DNA of 64,000 nt from Rhodococcus jostii RHA1 (GCF_000014565.1 NC_008268.1:7134501-7198500), one strand, 5' to 3'. Numbered from the stretch's first letter, positions 28,001 through 41,542 are shown. The notes: generated by a model from the sequence alone, not told the origin. Numbers and translations are program-made.

Positions 28001-31000
28001 TCGGGCGGTCGACCGTGCCGGGTTGAGGGCCTGGACCACCCGTTCGAACGGCACGTCGGCGTGCTCGAATGCGGCCAGGTCGGTTTCTCGCACCGTCGTG
28101 AGCAGTTGGGTGAAGCTGCTGGCACCGTCGACCGGGGTTCGCAGTACCAGGGTGTTGACGAACATGCCGACCAGGTCGTCGAGGGCCGGGTCGCCGCGGC
28201 CGGCGACGGGGGTGCCGATCGCGATATCCCCGGTTCCCGATGTCCGGGCCAGGAACACCGCGAATGCGGTGTGCAGCACCATGAATACCGTTGCGGTGTG
28301 CTGTCGTGCGAGTTCGGCTGCCGCGCGGTGGGTGGGCGCGTCGAGGGTGAACGTGTGGGTTCGTCCACGGTGGGTGACGGCGGGCGGCGTTCGGTTCCCG
28401 GGCAGTTCGAGCTGTTCCGGTTGCCCGTCGAGTGTGGAACGCCAGTAGGTCAGCTGCCGGGCGAGCAACGAGTTCGGGTCGTCGTCGGAGCCGAGTAGTT
28501 CGCGTTGCCACAGGGTGTAGTCGGCGTACTGCGCCGCCAGTGGTGGCCACGATGGCGTGTGTCCGCCGGTTCGGGCCGTATAGGCGGCCATGAGATCCCG
28601 GGCCAGCGGGGCGATCGAGGAGCCGTCGGCGCAGATGTGGTGCAGCACCACGGCGAGCACGTGCTCGTTTTCGGCCGTCTCGAACAAGGCGGCCCGCACC
28701 GGCACCGATGTGGTGACGTCGAATTCGGACGAGGCCATCGACAGCAGTCGCGTGGCGAGCTCGTTCTCGGTCACCGCGGCGGTAGCGAATCCGCCGCTGA
28801 CCTCGGCCGCCGGGACAACCACTTGGTGCGGGCCGGCCTCGGATTCGGGGTAGATCGTCCGGAGGGTCTCGTGCCGGTCCACGACGTCTGCGATCGCTGC
28901 CAGCAGTGCGGCCGTGTCCAATGGTCCCGACAGGCGCACGGCGAATGGAATGTTGTAGACCGGTGAGTGTGGGTCGAACCGGTTGAGGAACCAGATGCGT
29001 TGCTGCGCATACGATAGCGGGATGTGTTCGGGTCGGGTCCGCGGAACCAGGGGTGTGTGTGCACCCGCAGCGGCCCGGGACTCGAGCCACGTCGACAGTG
29101 CCTGCACCGACGACGCCTCGAACAACACCCGCATCGGTACCCGCGCATCCATTGCTGCACCCAGCCGGGACACCACCTGCGTGGCAAGCAGCGAGTTGCC
29201 TCCCAGGGTGAAGAAGTCGTCGTCGAGCCCGACGCGCTCGCGATCGAGGACATCTGCGAACACGCCGGCAACGACCCCCTCCGCCACCGTCACCGGCGCC
29301 CGGTACTGCGGCACCGGAAACACCGGTGCCGGCAACGCCCGCCGATCCACCTTCCCACTGGCCGTCAACGGCAAACGATCCAACACCGTAATCGGTGAGG
29401 GCACCATGTAGTCGGGGAGGCGGTCCGCGACCAACGCGCGGACACGAGCCGGGTCGAGGCGGGCGCCGTCGCGGGGGACGACGTAGCCGACCAACCGGTC
29501 GCCGGTGTGGTGGTCGTGGTGGACTGTCACTGCGGCGTGGGTGATGTCGGGGTGGGTGGTGAGGGTTGCTTCGATTTCGCCGAGTTCGATGCGGTGGCCG
29601 CGGAGTTTGACTTGGAGGTCGCGGCGGCCGAGGTATTCGAGGGTGCCGTCGGGGTGCCAGCGCACGAGGTCGCCGGTGCGGTACATGCGTTCGCCGGGTG
29701 GGCCGTAGGGGTTGGCGACGAACCGTTCGGCGGTCAGTGCGGGCCGGTTGTGGTATCCGCGTGCCAGCTGGACCCCGGCCACATACAACTCGCCCACCAC
29801 CGCCACCGGTACCGGATGCAAGCGGTGGTCCAGCACGTAGGCGTGGCAGTTGGTCTGCGGTGTGCCGATGGGTACCACCGACTCTTCGTGTTGGGTGCAG
29901 CGGTGGCAGATGACGCTGACGGTGGTTTCGGTGGGCCCGTACTGGTTCCACACCGTCGCAGGACCGAACTCCGCCAACCGCGCGACCGTGTTCCCGGACA
30001 GTGATTCACCGCCGAGGTAGACCACCCGCACGCCGCGGAGGACGTCGGGTGATCGGCTGGCCATCAGGGCGGTCAGTACCGTCGGCACCGACGACATGTG
30101 GGTAATCGCTTGGGTGCGGATGAGTTCGGCGAGGTAGTCGGGGTCGCGTTGGCCGTCGGGCCCTGCCAAGACCACGCATCCGCCGACCTGCAGCGGTGCG
30201 AAGAGATCGGGGGTCGATGCGTCGAAGGTCACCGCGTTGCTCTGCAGAAGACGGTCACCCAAGCCGTAGTCGAACGCAACCCACTGAGCCTCGTTGACGA
30301 TCGCGCTGTGCGCCACGGTCACCCCCTTCGGCCGGCCGGTCGATCCCGAGGTGAACATCACGTAGGCCGTGTTCTGCGGGCGTAGTGGTGCATGCCGGTC
30401 CGCGTCGGTGACCGGCGCCGCGGACAGCGGTGACAGATCGATGGTGTCGAGGTGGAGGACCGGTACCGGGTCGGGCAGATCGACTTGCTCGTCGTGGGTG
30501 GTGGTCAGAATGCAGGTGGGTTGTGCCACTGCGAGTATGAAGTGTGCGCGCTCGGCCGGGTGGTGGGGGTCGATGGGCAGATAAGCTGCACCGGCGGTGA
30601 GGGTCGCGTAGACGCCGACGACGAAGTCGAGGGAGCGGCGCATCCGCAGGGCCACGATGGTTTCCGGGCCCACTCCCTGGGTGATCAGGTGTCGGGCGAG
30701 GCGATTGACGCGTGCATCGAACTCGGCGTAGGACAGTGTTCGGTTTCCGTCCACCACCGCGGGCGCGTCGGGTGTGCGCGCGACCTGCGCACCGAAGATC
30801 GACACCAGTGTGTCGGTGGTTGTCGCATGATCGGTGTGGTTCCAGTCCTCGAGGATCAGCTGTTTTTCGGTGGGGTCGAGGATGTCGATGTCGCCGACCG
30901 GGCTGCCCGCATCGGCAATGATGGCTCCGAGAAGGCGCAGGTATCGGTGCAGCAGGGCCTGGACGTATGGTTCGTCGAACAGGTCGTGGAGGTATGTCAG

Positions 31001-34000
31001 GCTTAGTCGGATTTGGGTGTCGACGGTGATTTTCAGGGCGAGGGGGTAGTGGGTGTTGTCGTTGGCGTTGACACCGGCGAGGGTGATGCCGTCGAGTGCG
31101 TCGGCCTGTTCGGTCAGTGTGGCCTGCTCGACGGGATACGACTCGAACACCGTCAGCGTGTCGAAGAGGGTGTCGGTTGTTCCGGCGGATTGCTGAATCT
31201 CGGTGAGCCCGAGGTAGAGGTGGTCGAGCAGGTCGGCCTGTTCACGGTGCATCCGCGTCAGCAGTTGGGTGATCGTCTCGTCCGGATCCGCCCGCACCCG
31301 GACCGGCACCGTGTTGATGAACAGCCCGATCATCGATTCCACGCCTGTGAGCTGGGGTGGCCGTCCTGACACGGTGCTGCCGAAGACCGTGTCGTCGCGG
31401 CCGGTCATCCGCATCATCAGAATTCCCCAGGCCGCCTGCATCACCGTGTTGACGGTGACATCGAGCCGGGCGGCCAACTCGGACAGGGCACGTGTCCTTT
31501 GCTCGCCGAGATCGGCGGCTACTTCACCCGCCCGCGAGGAGATCTCTCGGCCCGGGTCGGCCGGGGCGAGCAGAGTCGGGCCGTCGACACCCTCGAGCGC
31601 CGCCGCCCACGCCCGCCGCGACGCCGCCTCGTCCTGTTCGGCGCGCCACTCCAGATAACTGCGATACGGACGGGCGGGAGGCAACGCCGACGCCTCGTCG
31701 CCGGCGGCATAGAGCGCGAGCAAGTCCGTCATCAGCAGTGGCATCGACCATCCGTCGAGCAGGATGTGGTGGTTGGCGACGACCAGTTCGTACCGGTCCT
31801 CAGCTGCCGTGACCAGTGTGAACCGGATCAACGGCGGTGCGGTCATGTCGAAATGCCTGGCCTGGTCCGCGGCCAGCAGTCGCGTCAACGCGTCCGGGCG
31901 AGCGGCGTCGTCGACGTCGCGTAGATCGACCTCGCGCCACGGCACCGGCAACTTGTCGAGCACCAGTTGCACGGGTATGCCGTCGGCTCCCCCGACGAAC
32001 GCCACCCGCAGATTCGGGTGCCGATCCAGTACCGCCTGCGCCGCCGCATGCAACCGTGTGGCGTCCACCCGGCCCGTCAGGGTGAACACGACCTGCATCG
32101 AGTACACGTCGACCGACGACGCGGCCAACAGCGCATGGAACAGCAGACCCGACTGCAGCGGCGTCAGGGGCCACACGTCCGTCACCGCCGGATACGCCGC
32201 TTCCCAGCGGTCGATGTCCGATTGACGTGTGGTGACCAACGGCAGGTCCGACGGTGTCAGCCCGCCGGCGTCGGGGGTCTGCGCATGGGTGGCGAGCGCG
32301 GCGAGCGCAGCGCACCATTCTCCCGCCAAGTCCTGCACCTCGGTCCGCCCGATTGCACCCGTCGGGAACGTGAACGTGGCGCCCAGCACCGGACCCTCGC
32401 TGCCGTCGGTGACGATCGCATTGATGTCGACGACGCCGTTCGCCGGCATGTCGGCATCTCCCGGAGCGGCGATGTCGCCGAGATGGCCGCACGGTGCCCA
32501 CTCGGCCCCCGGCACCTCGTTCGGTGAACCACCGCCAGACACCCGGCCCAGGTAGTTGAAGCTGATCTGGCCGACCGGCAGCGACCGCAACTGCTCGGCT
32601 GTCTCGTGATTGAGGTAGCGCAGGAGCCCGTAGCCGATTCCCCTGTCCGGTATGGACCTCAGCTGCTCCTTGATCGACTTGACCACCACACCGGCCGCGG
32701 CGCCACCGGCGAAGGCCTCGTCGAGGTCGGCGGCCCCGATATCCAGACGCACCGGAAACACAGTGGTGAACCATCCCACCGTCCGAGACAGATCCGCTCC
32801 CGCGGCAATCTGCTCCTGACGGCCGTGTCCCTCGAGTTGGATCAGCGTCGAGGATTCGGAGACCTGTCGTGCGCGCCGCCACCGGCAGACGGCCAATGCC
32901 AATGCCGCCAGCAGTCCATCCTCGACGCCGCCGTGGAACAGTGTCGGCAAGGTCGTCAGGAGTGATGCCACCGCCGGCGCCGGTACGCTCACCTCGACCC
33001 GGTCGAGGGTGGATCCCACATCGATAGCCGCGTTGAACGGGCGGAGGCCCAATACCGGGTCGGGCGCCTGCAGCAGCGCCTGCCACATCGGCAACTCCGC
33101 CAGCCGCGCCGGGGCCGACGACTCCTCGACCAACGCGTGCGACCACCGACGCATCGACGTTCCGGCGGGATCCAACACCGGAGTGTGCCCAGCGGACACC
33201 TGCGCCCACGCGGAGGCCAAGTCCGGCAGGATTATCCGCCACGACACCCCGTCGATCACCAGGTGGTGCGCGACGATCAGCAACCGGCCCGGCCGCTGTG
33301 CGGTGCTGCATTCCGACCGGAAATCGAGCCACACGAACTGCACCATCACACCCGTCGTCGGCGCCAACCGCCCCAACGCCGCATCCAATTGCGCCGACGC
33401 CAACGCCGCCGCGGCTTCCTCGTCGAGATCGGCGGTGACCTCCACCCGACGAACAAGGCCGTCCACATCGATGGCATCCGACCCACCGACTTCGAGACCC
33501 CACCCACGCTCGTCGCCGACGAGTCGTGAGCGGAAAATGTCGTGGTGATCGAGCACGGCCTCGATCGTCGCCACCAACTCACCGCGCTCAATTCCGGGCG
33601 GCAACTCCACCAACATGTGTTGCGAGAATCGACCGAAGCCACCGCCCCGCTCGATCAGCGCCCGCGCGACCGGGGTCAGCGGCATCCACCCGATACCGCC
33701 GCCCGGCAACTCCTCGAGGGCCACCGGTAGTCCCGAGTCCTCGGGACGCTGCGCGACTTCAGCCAAGCCGCTAACAGTCCTGCGCTCGAAAACATCGCGT
33801 GAGGAGAACACCACGCCCCGGGCTTTCGCGCGCGACACCAACTGAATCGCGACGATGCTGTCGCCACCTAGAGCGAAGAACGACTCGTCAACCCCGACGC
33901 GGTCGAGCTCGAGGACGTCGGTGAAGACGTCGGCGATGGTCTGTTCGGTGGGGGTGACCGGTGGTCGGAACTGTCGGTTCAACGGTGCTGGTGCGGGGAG

Positions 34001-37000
34001 TGCTCGCCGGTCGATCTTGCCGTTGGGGGTCAGCGGTAGTCGGTCGAGGACGGTGATGGGGTCGGGCAGCATGTAGTCGGGGAGGCGGTCGGCGGCGAAG
34101 GCGCGGACCCGAGCGGGGTCGATTTGGGCGCCCGGGGTCGGCACCACGTAGGCCACCAGTTGTTCGGTGACTGGGCCCTTGTGGACTGTCACTGCGGCGT
34201 GGGTGATGTCGGGGTGGGTGGTGAGGGTTGCTTCGATTTCGGCGAGTTCGATGCGGTGGCCGCGGAGTTTGATTTGGAGGTCGCGGCGGCCGAGGAATTC
34301 GAGGGTGCCGTCGGGGTGCCAGCGCACGAGGTCGCCGGTGCGGTACATGCGTTCGCCGGGTGGGCCGTAGGGGTTGGCGACGAACCGTTCGGCGGTCAGT
34401 GCGGGTCGGTTGTGGTATCCGCGGGCGAGTTGGATCCCGGCGAGGTGTAGTTCTGCGGTCACGCCGGTGGGGACGGGGCGGAGTCGGTCGTCGAGGACGT
34501 AGGCGTGGGTGCCGCGGATCGGGCCGCCGATGGTGATGGGGCCGCCGGGGGGCAGTGGTCCGCTGCAGTTGCTCATCACGGTGGTTTCGGTGGGGCCGTA
34601 GCCGTTGAAGAAGCGGCGGGGGGTGTGGGTGGGGGAGGTGTCGGTGTGTGTGGTCCAGCGGGTGAGCAGGTCGGGGGTGCAGGCTTCGCCGGCCGAGAGG
34701 ACGGTGTGCAGGGTGTGGAGGTGGGTGGGGTCGATGGTGGCCAGTGCGGCGGGTGTGATCACGGCGTGGGTGATGTGGTTGGTGTGGAGGAGGTGGGTGA
34801 GTTCGTCGCCGCCGAAGACGGTGGGTGGGGCGATGACCATGGTGGCGCCGGTTCCGGCGGCGAGGAGCAGTTCGAAGACCGAGGCGTCGAAGCTCGGTGA
34901 TGCCACGGCCAGGGTGCGGGAGTGGGGGGTGGTGGTGAATCGTTCGTGTTGTTCGGCGGCGAGGTTGGCCAGCCCCTGGTGGGTGACGACGACGCCTTTG
35001 GGGGTGCCGGTGGAGCCGGAGGTGTAGAGCAGGTAGGCGGTGTTGGTGGTGTGCAGGGGTCGGAGTCGGTCGGCGTCGGTGATGGGTCCTGGATCGATGG
35101 TGTTGCAGCGGGTTTGGATGTCGGGGGTGTCGATGACGAGCCACGGCAGTGGTCCGGGCAGGGTGGTGGCGTGCTCGGTGGTGGTTAGCCCGAGTGCGGC
35201 TCGGGAGTCCGAGAGCATGTGGGTGATGCGGTCTTTCGGGTAGTTCGGGTCGATGGGGAGGAATGCGGCGCCGGTTTTGGTGGTCGCCCAGACTGCGAGG
35301 ATCGCGTCGGGGGAGCGGGGGAGTGCGATGGCGACGGTGTTTTCGGTGCCGATGCCTTCGGCGATCAGGATCCGTGCGAGTTGGGAGGATGCGGTGTCGA
35401 GTTGTTCGTAGGACAGGTGGTGGTCTCGGTATATCACCGCCGGTGCGGTGCGGTCGTGTGCTGCGGCGGTGGTGAGCAGTTGTGGCAGCGTCGTTGCGGG
35501 GTGTTCGGGGCCGCCGGTGCGGTCGAGCAGGTTCCGTCGTTCGTCGGGGTCGAGGATGTCGATGTCGCCGACCGGGCTGCCCGCATCGGCAATGATGGCT
35601 CCGAGAAGGCGCAGGTATCGGTGCAGCAGGGCCTGGACGTATGGTTCGTCGAACAGGTCGTGGAGGTATGTCAGGCTTAGTCGGATTTGGGTGTCGACGG
35701 TGATTTTCAGGGCGAGGGGGTAGTGGGTGTTGTCGTTGGCGTTGACACCGGCGAGGGTGATGCCGTCGAGTGCGTCGGCCTGTTCGGTCAGTGTGGCCTG
35801 CTCGACGGGATACGACTCGAACACCGTCAGCGTGTCGAAGAGGGTGTCGGTTGTTCCGGCGGATTGCTGAATCTCGGTGAGCCCGAGGTAGAGGTGGTCG
35901 AGCAGGTCGGCCTGTTCACGGTGCATCCGCGTCAGCAGTTGGGTGATCGTCTCGTCCGGATCCGCCCGCACCCGGACCGGCACCGTGTTGATGAACAGCC
36001 CGATCATCGATTCCACGCCTGTGAGCTGGGGTGGCCGTCCTGACACGGTGCTGCCGAAGACCGTGTCGTCGCGGCCGGTCATCCGCATCATCAGAATTCC
36101 CCAGGCCGCCTGCATCACCGTGTTGACGGTGACATCGAGCCGGGCGGCCAACTCGGACAGGGCACGTGTCCTTTGCTCGCCGAGATCGGCGGCTACTTCA
36201 CCCGCCCGCGAGGAGATCTCTCGGCCCGGGTCGGCCGGGGCGAGCAGAGTCGGGCCGTCGACACCCTCGAGCGCCGCCGCCCACGCCCGCCGCGACGCCG
36301 CCTCGTCCTGTTCGGCGCGCCACTCCAGATAACTGCGATACGGACGGGCGGGAGGCAACGCCGACGCCTCGTCGCCGGCGGCATAGAGCGCGAGCAAGTC
36401 CGTCATCAGCAGTGGCATCGACCATCCGTCGAGCAGGATGTGGTGGTTGGCGACGACCAGTTCGTACCGGTCCTCAGCTGCCGTGACCAGTGTGAACCGG
36501 ATCAACGGCGGTGCGGTCATGTCGAAATGCCTGGCCTGGTCCGCGGCCAGCAGTCGCGTCAACGCGTCCGGGCGAGCGGCGTCGTCGACGTCGCGTAGAT
36601 CGACCTCGCGCCACGGCACCGGCAACTTGTCGAGCACCAGTTGCACGGGTATGCCGTCGGCTCCCCCGACGAACGCCACCCGCAGATTCGGGTGCCGATC
36701 CAGTACCGCCTGCGCCGCCGCATGCAACCGTGTGGCGTCCACCCGGCCCGTCAGGGTGAACACGACCTGCATCGAGTACACGTCGACCGACGACGCGGCC
36801 AACAGCGCATGGAACAGCAGACCCGACTGCAGCGGCGTCAGGGGCCACACGTCCGTCACCGCCGGATACGCCGCTTCCCAGCGGTCGATGTCCGATTGAC
36901 GTGTGGTGACCAACGGCAGGTCCGACGGTGTCAGCCCGCCGGCGTCGGGGGTCTGCGCATGGGTGGCGAGCGCGGCGAGCGCAGCGCACCATTCTCCCGC

Positions 37001-40000
37001 CAAGTCCTGCACCTCGGTCCGCCCGATTGCACCCGTCGGGAACGTGAACGTGGCGCCCAGCACCGGACCCTCGCTGCCGTCGGTGACGATCGCATTGATG
37101 TCGACGACGCCGTTCGCCGGCATGTCGGCATCTCCCGGAGCGGCGATGTCGCCGAGATGGCCGCACGGTGCCCACTCGGCCCCCGGCACCTCGTTCGGTG
37201 AACCACCGCCAGACACCCGGCCCAGGTAGTTGAAGCTGATCTGGCCGACCGGCAGCGACCGCAACTGCTCGGCTGTCTCGTGATTGAGGTAGCGCAGGAG
37301 CCCGTAGCCGATTCCCCTGTCCGGTATGGACCTCAGCTGCTCCTTGATCGACTTGACCACCACACCGGCCGCGGCGCCACCGGCGAAGGCCTCGTCGAGG
37401 TCGGCGGCCCCGATATCCAGACGCACCGGAAACACAGTGGTGAACCATCCCACCGTCCGAGACAGATCCGCTCCCGCGGCAATCTGCTCCTGACGGCCGT
37501 GTCCCTCGAGTTGGATCAGCGTCGAGGATTCGGAGACCTGTCGTGCGCGCCGCCACCGGCAGACGGCCAATGCCAATGCCGCCAGCAGTCCATCCTCGAC
37601 GCCGCCGTGGAACAGTGTCGGCAAGGTCGTCAGGAGTGATGCCACCGCCGGCGCCGGTACGCTCACCTCGACCCGGTCGAGGGTGGATCCCACATCGATA
37701 GCCGCGTTGAACGGGCGGAGGCCCAATACCGGGTCGGGCGCCTGCAGCAGCGCCTGCCACATCGGCAACTCCGCCAGCCGCGCCGGGGCCGACGACTCCT
37801 CGACCAACGCGTGCGACCACCGACGCATCGACGTTCCGGCGGGATCCAACACCGGAGTGTGCCCAGCGGACACCTGCGCCCACGCGGAGGCCAAGTCCGG
37901 CAGGATTATCCGCCACGACACCCCGTCGATCACCAGGTGGTGCGCGACGATCAGCAACCGGCCCGGCCGCTGTGCGGTGCTGCATTCCGACCGGAAATCG
38001 AGCCACACGAACTGCACCATCACACCCGTCGTCGGCGCCAACCGCCCCAACGCCGCATCCAATTGCGCCGACGCCAACGCCGCCGCGGCTTCCTCGTCGA
38101 GATCGGCGGTGACCTCCACCCGACGAACAAGGCCGTCCACATCGATGGCATCCGACCCACCGACTTCGAGACCCCACCCACGCTCGTCGCCGACGAGTCG
38201 TGAGCGGAAAATGTCGTGGTGATCGAGCACGGCCTCGATCGTCGCCACCAACTCACCGCGCTCAATTCCGGGCGGCAACTCCACCAACATGTGTTGCGAG
38301 AATCGACCGAAGCCACCGCCCCGCTCGATCAGCGCCCGCGCGACCGGGGTCAGCGGCATCCACCCGATACCGCCGCCCGGCAACTCCTCGAGGGCCACCG
38401 GTAGTCCCGAGTCCTCGGGACGCTGCGCGACTTCAGCCAAGCCGCTAACAGTCCTGCGCTCGAAAACATCGCGTGAGGAGAACACCACGCCCCGGGCTTT
38501 CGCGCGCGACACCAACTGAATCGCGACGATGCTGTCGCCACCTAGAGCGAAGAACGACTCGTCAACCCCGACGCGGTCGAGCTCGAGGACGTCGGTGAAG
38601 ACGTCGGCGATGGTCTGTTCGGTGGGGGTGACCGGTGGTCGGAACTGGGGCTTCAACGGTGCTGGTGCGGGGAGTGCTCGCCGGTCGATCTTGCCGTTGG
38701 GGGTCAGCGGTAGTCGGTCGAGGACGGTGATGGGGTCGGGCAGCATGTAGTCGGGGAGGCGGTCGGCGGCGAAGGCGCGGACCCGAGCGGGGTCGATTTG
38801 GGCGCCCGGGGTCGGCACCACGTAGGCCACCAGTTGTTCGGTGACTGGGCCCTTGTGGACTGTCACTGCGGCGTGGGTGATGTCGGGGTGGGTGGTGAGG
38901 GTTGCTTCGATTTCGGCGAGTTCGATGCGGTGGCCGCGGAGTTTGATTTGGAGGTCGCGGCGGCCGAGGAATTCGAGGGTGCCGTCGGGGTGCCAGCGCA
39001 CGAGGTCGCCGGTGCGGTACATGCGTTCGCCGGGTGGGCCGTAGGGGTTGGCGACGAACCGTTCGGCGGTCAGTGCGGGTCGGTTGTGGTATCCGCGGGC
39101 GAGTTGGATCCCGGCGAGGTGTAGTTCTGCGGTCACGCCGGTGGGGACGGGGCGGAGTCGGTCGTCGAGGACGTAGGCGTGGGTGCCGCGGATCGGGCCG
39201 CCGATGGTGATGGGGCCGCCGGGGGGCAGTGGTCCGCTGCAGTTGCTCATCACGGTGGTTTCGGTGGGGCCGTAGCCGTTGAAGAAGCGGCGGGGGGTGT
39301 GGGTGGGGGAGGTGTCGGTGTGTGTGGTCCAGCGGGTGAGCAGGTCGGGGGTGCAGGCTTCGCCGGCCGAGAGGACGGTGTGCAGGGTGTGGAGGTGGGT
39401 GGGGTCGATGGTGGCCAGTGCGGCGGGTGTGATCACGGCGTGGGTGATGTGGTTGGTGTGGAGGAGGTGGGTGAGTTCGTCGCCGCCGAAGACGGTGGGT
39501 GGGGCGATGACCATGGTGGCGCCGGTTCCGGCGGCGAGGAGCAGTTCGAAGACCGAGGCGTCGAAGCTCGGTGATGCCACGGCCAGGGTGCGGGAGTGGG
39601 GGGTGGTGGTGAATCGTTCGTGTTGTTCGGCGGCGAGGTTGGCCAGCCCCTGGTGGGTGACGACGACGCCTTTGGGGGTGCCGGTGGAGCCGGAGGTGTA
39701 GAGCAGGTAGGCGGTGTTGGTGGTGTGCAGGGGTCGGAGTCGGTCGGTGTCGGTGATGGGTCCTGGATCGATGGTGTTGCAGCGGGTTTGGATGTCGGGG
39801 GTGTCGATGACGAGCCACGGCAGTGGTCCGGGCAGGGTGGTGGCGTGCTCGGTGGTGGTTAGCCCGAGTGCGGCTCGGGAGTCCGAGAGCATGTGGGTGA
39901 TGCGGTCTTTCGGGTAGTTCGGGTCGATGGGGAGGAATGCGGCGCCGGTTTTGGTGGTCGCCCAGACTGCGAGGATCGCGTCGGGGGAGCGGGGGAGTGC

Positions 40001-41542
40001 GATGGCGACGGTGTTTTCGGTGCCGATGCCTTCGGCGATCAGGATCCGTGCGAGTTGGGAGGATGCGGTGTCGAGTTGTTCGTAGGACAGGTGGTGGTCT
40101 CGGTATATCACCGCCGGTGCGGTGCGGTCGTGTGCTGCGGCGGTGGTGAGCAGTTGTGGCAGCGTCGTTGCGGGGTGTTCGGGGCCGCCGGTGCGGTCGA
40201 GCAGGTTCCGTCGTTCGTCGGCGTCGAGGATGTCGAGGTCACCGACCCGACTCCCCGCATCGGCAGAAAGGAAGCGGTCGAGAAATAGGAACAAGCGGTG
40301 GTGATGACGATCGAGAACGTCGTCGTCGTACAGGCTCGGGTTGGCCTGGAAGTCGATGTGTGTGGTGGTGCCCCCCACGCTCGGGTAGATGTTGACGAAA
40401 AGATCGTCGACGAGCCCGGAGGTCAACACGTGCAGTCGGCCGAGGTGCGGGCCCAGCCGGATCTCTCGGTCGGCCGGCATGATGTTGAGAGTCGGGCCAA
40501 ACGAGCGATTGCGGCTGATGTCCCTGCCGAGATCACGGCAGATGTCCTCACGGCGGTACCGCTGCCTCCGCAGCGCCCCAGTCAACTCGAGCTGTGCGGA
40601 CTTGATCAGGGCTCCGATCGTCACGTCCGCGCCCACCTCGAGTTGCAACGGCACGACATTGGCCACCATGCCGCCTGACCGCCGCAGCGGTGCGGTCGTT
40701 CGGGCCGACACCGGCAGACTGAGTACGATGTCCGATCTGCCTGTCATCCGGCACAGGAAGCCGGCAAGCGCAGCGACCAGGACCGGTGCCGCACTCGAAT
40801 TGTGCTTCGAGACGACCGAATCGAGCATTGAGGCTACGTCGGGTGACAAGGCCGCGCTGGCCACTCGCGGATGCGCCTCGACGGGTGCCGACCGCCCGGC
40901 CAGGCTCGCAGGCTCCGGCAGTCCCGAGGTCCGTTCCGCCCAATACCGCCGATCCGCTTCGAAGCGATCCGAGTTCCGGTAGGCAGCATCGATTTCAACG
41001 ATCTGCGCGAGGTCCAGCACGTGGAGCGGCGGGGCCTCGACACCGGCACCTGCGGCCGTATACAACTCGGCAATACGCTGCATCAGCGTCATGGCGCCGT
41101 AGCCGTCGAGGGCGATGTGGTGAATGCGTGAGTACCAGTAGTAGTGCCGGTCACCGACCCGGAGTATCGCCGAGACGGCGAGCGCATCGTGGAGGAGGTC
41201 TATCGGGGTGCTGAACTCGCGGCGCATCCACTGCTGCGCGGCGACGCTCGGGTCGTCCTCCGCGCGAAAGTCGATTCGCCGGATCCCGCTGTCGGAAGAA
41301 TCGTCGACCAGTTGATACAGCTCACCGTCGTGATCGACCAGGCGTAAGAACCCGGAACCGAACTCCCTCGCCGCCACGCGGCTGGTCGCCTCGAGCAAAT
41401 CGATATCCAACTCGCCGAAGACCTCGACGTACTGCGCGATCGTGATCGGGAGCTCGCCGGCCAGTTGCTGGGCGAACCAGATTCCCTTTTGCGCAGCAGA
41501 TAAACGGCACGCCCCCGACGGAAGGCAGGTCCCCGAGCGCAT
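25052..41542 (-). CDS. Four-module non-ribosomal peptide synthetase, C-A-T-E-C-A-T-E-C-A-T-C-A-T-TE
   Basis: A 5,496-residue NRPS. ATG at 41542 follows CAGGAG and lies one base after the stop of the PabAB-like gene, so translation is coupled. C1 (residues about 1-435, HHIALDG near 141) resembles the N-terminal C domain of EntF, implying an acyl donor supplied in trans. A1-T1-E1-C2 (about 441-1998) and A2-T2-E2-C3 (about 1999-3556) are near-identical; their T domains carry LGGDS, typical before epimerisation, and E has HHLVIDG. C2/C3 show HHILLDG. A3-T3 (LGGNS near 4116), C4 (HHICADG near 4302, LCL-like) and A4-T4 (LGGNS near 5177) follow. A thioesterase with GWSLGG near 5316 ends the protein. 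Aligning by eye to GrsA PheA, I read the A1/A2 pocket as D-A-F-T-L-A-G-V-M-K, A3 as D-A-P-S-Y-G-Q-V-S-K and A4 as D-A-P-A-Y-G-Q-V-S-K. Expected product: N-acyl D-X, D-X, L-Y, L-Y' tetrapeptide, released linear or cyclised. No MbtH or exporter gene is adjacent. Confidence 0.95.
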   Translation of the reverse strand: MRSGTCLPSGACRLSAAQKGIWFAQQLAGELPITIAQYVEVFGELDIDLLEATSRVAAREFGSGFLRLVDHDGELYQLVDDSSDSGIRRIDFRAEDDPSVAAQQWMRREFSTPIDLLHDALAVSAILRVGDRHYYWYSRIHHIALDGYGAMTLMQRIAELYTAAGAGVEAPPLHVLDLAQIVEIDAAYRNSDRFEADRRYWAERTSGLPEPASLAGRSAPVEAHPRVASAALSPDVASMLDSVVSKHNSSAAPVLVAALAGFLCRMTGRSDIVLSLPVSARTTAPLRRSGGMVANVVPLQLEVGADVTIGALIKSAQLELTGALRRQRYRREDICRDLGRDISRNRSFGPTLNIMPADREIRLGPHLGRLHVLTSGLVDDLFVNIYPSVGGTTTHIDFQANPSLYDDDVLDRHHHRLFLFLDRFLSADAGSRVGDLDILDADERRNLLDRTGGPEHPATTLPQLLTTAAAHDRTAPAVIYRDHHLSYEQLDTASSQLARILIAEGIGTENTVAIALPRSPDAILAVWATTKTGAAFLPIDPNYPKDRITHMLSDSRAALGLTTTEHATTLPGPLPWLVIDTPDIQTRCNTIDPGPITDTDRLRPLHTTNTAYLLYTSGSTGTPKGVVVTHQGLANLAAEQHERFTTTPHSRTLAVASPSFDASVFELLLAAGTGATMVIAPPTVFGGDELTHLLHTNHITHAVITPAALATIDPTHLHTLHTVLSAGEACTPDLLTRWTTHTDTSPTHTPRRFFNGYGPTETTVMSNCSGPLPPGGPITIGGPIRGTHAYVLDDRLRPVPTGVTAELHLAGIQLARGYHNRPALTAERFVANPYGPPGERMYRTGDLVRWHPDGTLEFLGRRDLQIKLRGHRIELAEIEATLTTHPDITHAAVTVHKGPVTEQLVAYVVPTPGAQIDPARVRAFAADRLPDYMLPDPITVLDRLPLTPNGKIDRRALPAPAPLKPQFRPPVTPTEQTIADVFTDVLELDRVGVDESFFALGGDSIVAIQLVSRAKARGVVFSSRDVFERRTVSGLAEVAQRPEDSGLPVALEELPGGGIGWMPLTPVARALIERGGGFGRFSQHMLVELPPGIERGELVATIEAVLDHHDIFRSRLVGDERGWGLEVGGSDAIDVDGLVRRVEVTADLDEEAAAALASAQLDAALGRLAPTTGVMVQFVWLDFRSECSTAQRPGRLLIVAHHLVIDGVSWRIILPDLASAWAQVSAGHTPVLDPAGTSMRRWSHALVEESSAPARLAELPMWQALLQAPDPVLGLRPFNAAIDVGSTLDRVEVSVPAPAVASLLTTLPTLFHGGVEDGLLAALALAVCRWRRARQVSESSTLIQLEGHGRQEQIAAGADLSRTVGWFTTVFPVRLDIGAADLDEAFAGGAAAGVVVKSIKEQLRSIPDRGIGYGLLRYLNHETAEQLRSLPVGQISFNYLGRVSGGGSPNEVPGAEWAPCGHLGDIAAPGDADMPANGVVDINAIVTDGSEGPVLGATFTFPTGAIGRTEVQDLAGEWCAALAALATHAQTPDAGGLTPSDLPLVTTRQSDIDRWEAAYPAVTDVWPLTPLQSGLLFHALLAASSVDVYSMQVVFTLTGRVDATRLHAAAQAVLDRHPNLRVAFVGGADGIPVQLVLDKLPVPWREVDLRDVDDAARPDALTRLLAADQARHFDMTAPPLIRFTLVTAAEDRYELVVANHHILLDGWSMPLLMTDLLALYAAGDEASALPPARPYRSYLEWRAEQDEAASRRAWAAALEGVDGPTLLAPADPGREISSRAGEVAADLGEQRTRALSELAARLDVTVNTVMQAAWGILMMRMTGRDDTVFGSTVSGRPPQLTGVESMIGLFINTVPVRVRADPDETITQLLTRMHREQADLLDHLYLGLTEIQQSAGTTDTLFDTLTVFESYPVEQATLTEQADALDGITLAGVNANDNTHYPLALKITVDTQIRLSLTYLHDLFDEPYVQALLHRYLRLLGAIIADAGSPVGDIDILDPDERRNLLDRTGGPEHPATTLPQLLTTAAAHDRTAPAVIYRDHHLSYEQLDTASSQLARILIAEGIGTENTVAIALPRSPDAILAVWATTKTGAAFLPIDPNYPKDRITHMLSDSRAALGLTTTEHATTLPGPLPWLVIDTPDIQTRCNTIDPGPITDADRLRPLHTTNTAYLLYTSGSTGTPKGVVVTHQGLANLAAEQHERFTTTPHSRTLAVASPSFDASVFELLLAAGTGATMVIAPPTVFGGDELTHLLHTNHITHAVITPAALATIDPTHLHTLHTVLSAGEACTPDLLTRWTTHTDTSPTHTPRRFFNGYGPTETTVMSNCSGPLPPGGPITIGGPIRGTHAYVLDDRLRPVPTGVTAELHLAGIQLARGYHNRPALTAERFVANPYGPPGERMYRTGDLVRWHPDGTLEFLGRRDLQIKLRGHRIELAEIEATLTTHPDITHAAVTVHKGPVTEQLVAYVVPTPGAQIDPARVRAFAADRLPDYMLPDPITVLDRLPLTPNGKIDRRALPAPAPLNRQFRPPVTPTEQTIADVFTDVLELDRVGVDESFFALGGDSIVAIQLVSRAKARGVVFSSRDVFERRTVSGLAEVAQRPEDSGLPVALEELPGGGIGWMPLTPVARALIERGGGFGRFSQHMLVELPPGIERGELVATIEAVLDHHDIFRSRLVGDERGWGLEVGGSDAIDVDGLVRRVEVTADLDEEAAAALASAQLDAALGRLAPTTGVMVQFVWLDFRSECSTAQRPGRLLIVAHHLVIDGVSWRIILPDLASAWAQVSAGHTPVLDPAGTSMRRWSHALVEESSAPARLAELPMWQALLQAPDPVLGLRPFNAAIDVGSTLDRVEVSVPAPAVASLLTTLPTLFHGGVEDGLLAALALAVCRWRRARQVSESSTLIQLEGHGRQEQIAAGADLSRTVGWFTTVFPVRLDIGAADLDEAFAGGAAAGVVVKSIKEQLRSIPDRGIGYGLLRYLNHETAEQLRSLPVGQISFNYLGRVSGGGSPNEVPGAEWAPCGHLGDIAAPGDADMPANGVVDINAIVTDGSEGPVLGATFTFPTGAIGRTEVQDLAGEWCAALAALATHAQTPDAGGLTPSDLPLVTTRQSDIDRWEAAYPAVTDVWPLTPLQSGLLFHALLAASSVDVYSMQVVFTLTGRVDATRLHAAAQAVLDRHPNLRVAFVGGADGIPVQLVLDKLPVPWREVDLRDVDDAARPDALTRLLAADQARHFDMTAPPLIRFTLVTAAEDRYELVVANHHILLDGWSMPLLMTDLLALYAAGDEASALPPARPYRSYLEWRAEQDEAASRRAWAAALEGVDGPTLLAPADPGREISSRAGEVAADLGEQRTRALSELAARLDVTVNTVMQAAWGILMMRMTGRDDTVFGSTVSGRPPQLTGVESMIGLFINTVPVRVRADPDETITQLLTRMHREQADLLDHLYLGLTEIQQSAGTTDTLFDTLTVFESYPVEQATLTEQADALDGITLAGVNANDNTHYPLALKITVDTQIRLSLTYLHDLFDEPYVQALLHRYLRLLGAIIADAGSPVGDIDILDPTEKQLILEDWNHTDHATTTDTLVSIFGAQVARTPDAPAVVDGNRTLSYAEFDARVNRLARHLITQGVGPETIVALRMRRSLDFVVGVYATLTAGAAYLPIDPHHPAERAHFILAVAQPTCILTTTHDEQVDLPDPVPVLHLDTIDLSPLSAAPVTDADRHAPLRPQNTAYVMFTSGSTGRPKGVTVAHSAIVNEAQWVAFDYGLGDRLLQSNAVTFDASTPDLFAPLQVGGCVVLAGPDGQRDPDYLAELIRTQAITHMSSVPTVLTALMASRSPDVLRGVRVVYLGGESLSGNTVARLAEFGPATVWNQYGPTETTVSVICHRCTQHEESVVPIGTPQTNCHAYVLDHRLHPVPVAVVGELYVAGVQLARGYHNRPALTAERFVANPYGPPGERMYRTGDLVRWHPDGTLEYLGRRDLQVKLRGHRIELGEIEATLTTHPDITHAAVTVHHDHHTGDRLVGYVVPRDGARLDPARVRALVADRLPDYMVPSPITVLDRLPLTASGKVDRRALPAPVFPVPQYRAPVTVAEGVVAGVFADVLDRERVGLDDDFFTLGGNSLLATQVVSRLGAAMDARVPMRVLFEASSVQALSTWLESRAAAGAHTPLVPRTRPEHIPLSYAQQRIWFLNRFDPHSPVYNIPFAVRLSGPLDTAALLAAIADVVDRHETLRTIYPESEAGPHQVVVPAAEVSGGFATAAVTENELATRLLSMASSEFDVTTSVPVRAALFETAENEHVLAVVLHHICADGSSIAPLARDLMAAYTARTGGHTPSWPPLAAQYADYTLWQRELLGSDDDPNSLLARQLTYWRSTLDGQPEQLELPGNRTPPAVTHRGRTHTFTLDAPTHRAAAELARQHTATVFMVLHTAFAVFLARTSGTGDIAIGTPVAGRGDPALDDLVGMFVNTLVLRTPVDGASSFTQLLTTVRETDLAAFEHADVPFERVVQALNPARSTARHPLFQVMLVFQNQEHPKLELEGLTARVEDIDHTATQFDLTLMVSERIDRDGAARGLTAALTYAQDLFDEDTIRGFADRFTRLLEAVVADPNSPVGDIDILDPTEKQLILEDWNHTDHATTTDTLVSIFGAQVARTPDAPAVVDGNRTLSYAEFDARVNRLARHLITQGVGPETIVALRMRRSLDFVVGVYATLTAGAAYLPIDPHHPAERTHFILAVAQPTCILTTTHDEQVDLPDPVPVLHLDTIDLSPLSAAPVTDADRHAPLRPQNTAYVMFTSGSTGRPKGVTVAHSAIVNEAQWVVEAFDHRAGDRLLQSNAVTFDASTPDLFAPLQVGGCVVLAGPDGQRDPDYLAELIRAQKVTHVASVPTVLTSLMASRSSDALDGLKVVYLGGESLSGNTVARLAEFSPATVWNQYGPTETTVSVICHRCTQHEESVVPIGTPQTNCHAYVLDHRLHPVPVAVVGELYVAGVQLARGYHNRPALTAERFVANPYGPPGERMYRTGDLVRWHPDGTLEYLGRRDLQVKLRGHRIELGEIEATLTTHPDITHAAVTVHHDHHTGDRLVGYVAPRNGAPLDPTTIHTFAADRLPDYMVPTPITILDALPLTTNGKIDRQALPTPVLPTPQYRAPVTAVEGVVAWVFADVLGRDRIGLDDDFFTLGGNSLLATQAVSRLREALGVEIQVMWLFTDSTVEAIASRVEAASDGSTRIAPTGPSAFDVLLPIRSAGDSDPIFCIHPASGLAWCYAGLAPHIEPGRRIYGLQSPELVEDDPHPRSIEQLAEQYVREIQAVQSDGPYRLLGWSLGGVIAHAVATRLRLLGKQVSMLAMLDSRFREAESTANQEFTVEDILVELADLFGFGAEDFDAAGETMSAEQATELIHLRTGAFEFLQPSHVKRIVESFNDAPRLVADYRPVVFDGDMVFFAAAAGEMTQEIAESCWNPYITGSIDYYPIDATHIRMTTPRALAEIARVLNTYLVDAVS
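26295..27726 (-). repeat. A4 copy of the A3/A4 mosaic repeat
   Basis: This stretch matches 29478-30903 at long identical blocks with offsets 3,183 (26295-27060) and 3,177 (27100-27726). Differences are concentrated at about 26847-26935 and 27062-27110, which encode the segment between motifs A4 and A5 and the loop after A3. Confidence 0.85.
29478..30903 (-). repeat. A3 copy of the A3/A4 mosaic repeat
   Basis: Partner of 26295-27726. Outside the two divergent islands the DNA is nearly identical, including synonymous positions, which points to gene conversion between the adenylation domains of modules 3 and 4. Confidence 0.85.
30874..40221 (-). repeat. Tandem duplication of an A-T-E-C module, period 4,674 bp
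   Basis: Units 35548-40221 and 30874-35547 are direct neighbours and almost identical base for base. I found only isolated differences, such as C/T at 35074/39748 and a four-base cluster near 33978/38652 (encoding NR versus KP). Identity ends sharply at both outer borders, which lie at the same codon of the C-to-A linker (the end of DILD.DERRN). This is the pattern of a recent unequal crossover inside the gene. Confidence 0.93.

Noticed and set aside
27072..29951. Long minus-strand frame of 959 residues, and 418- and 567-residue frames at 33888-35144, 38562-39818, 31800-33503 and 36474-38177
   Set aside because: They are out-of-frame readings of the NRPS gene, rich in Arg/Pro/His, and repeat with the module duplication. 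No domain is recognisable.
26300..40200. CRISPR or satellite array suggested by many repeated blocks
   Set aside because: The repeats are long coding modules of the NRPS, not short repeats with unique spacers.
25052..41542. Catecholate siderophore synthetase (EntF-like first C domain)
   Set aside because: No dihydroxybenzoate genes, isochorismate synthase, siderophore transporter or iron box is present in the window, and the domain order with two E domains differs.
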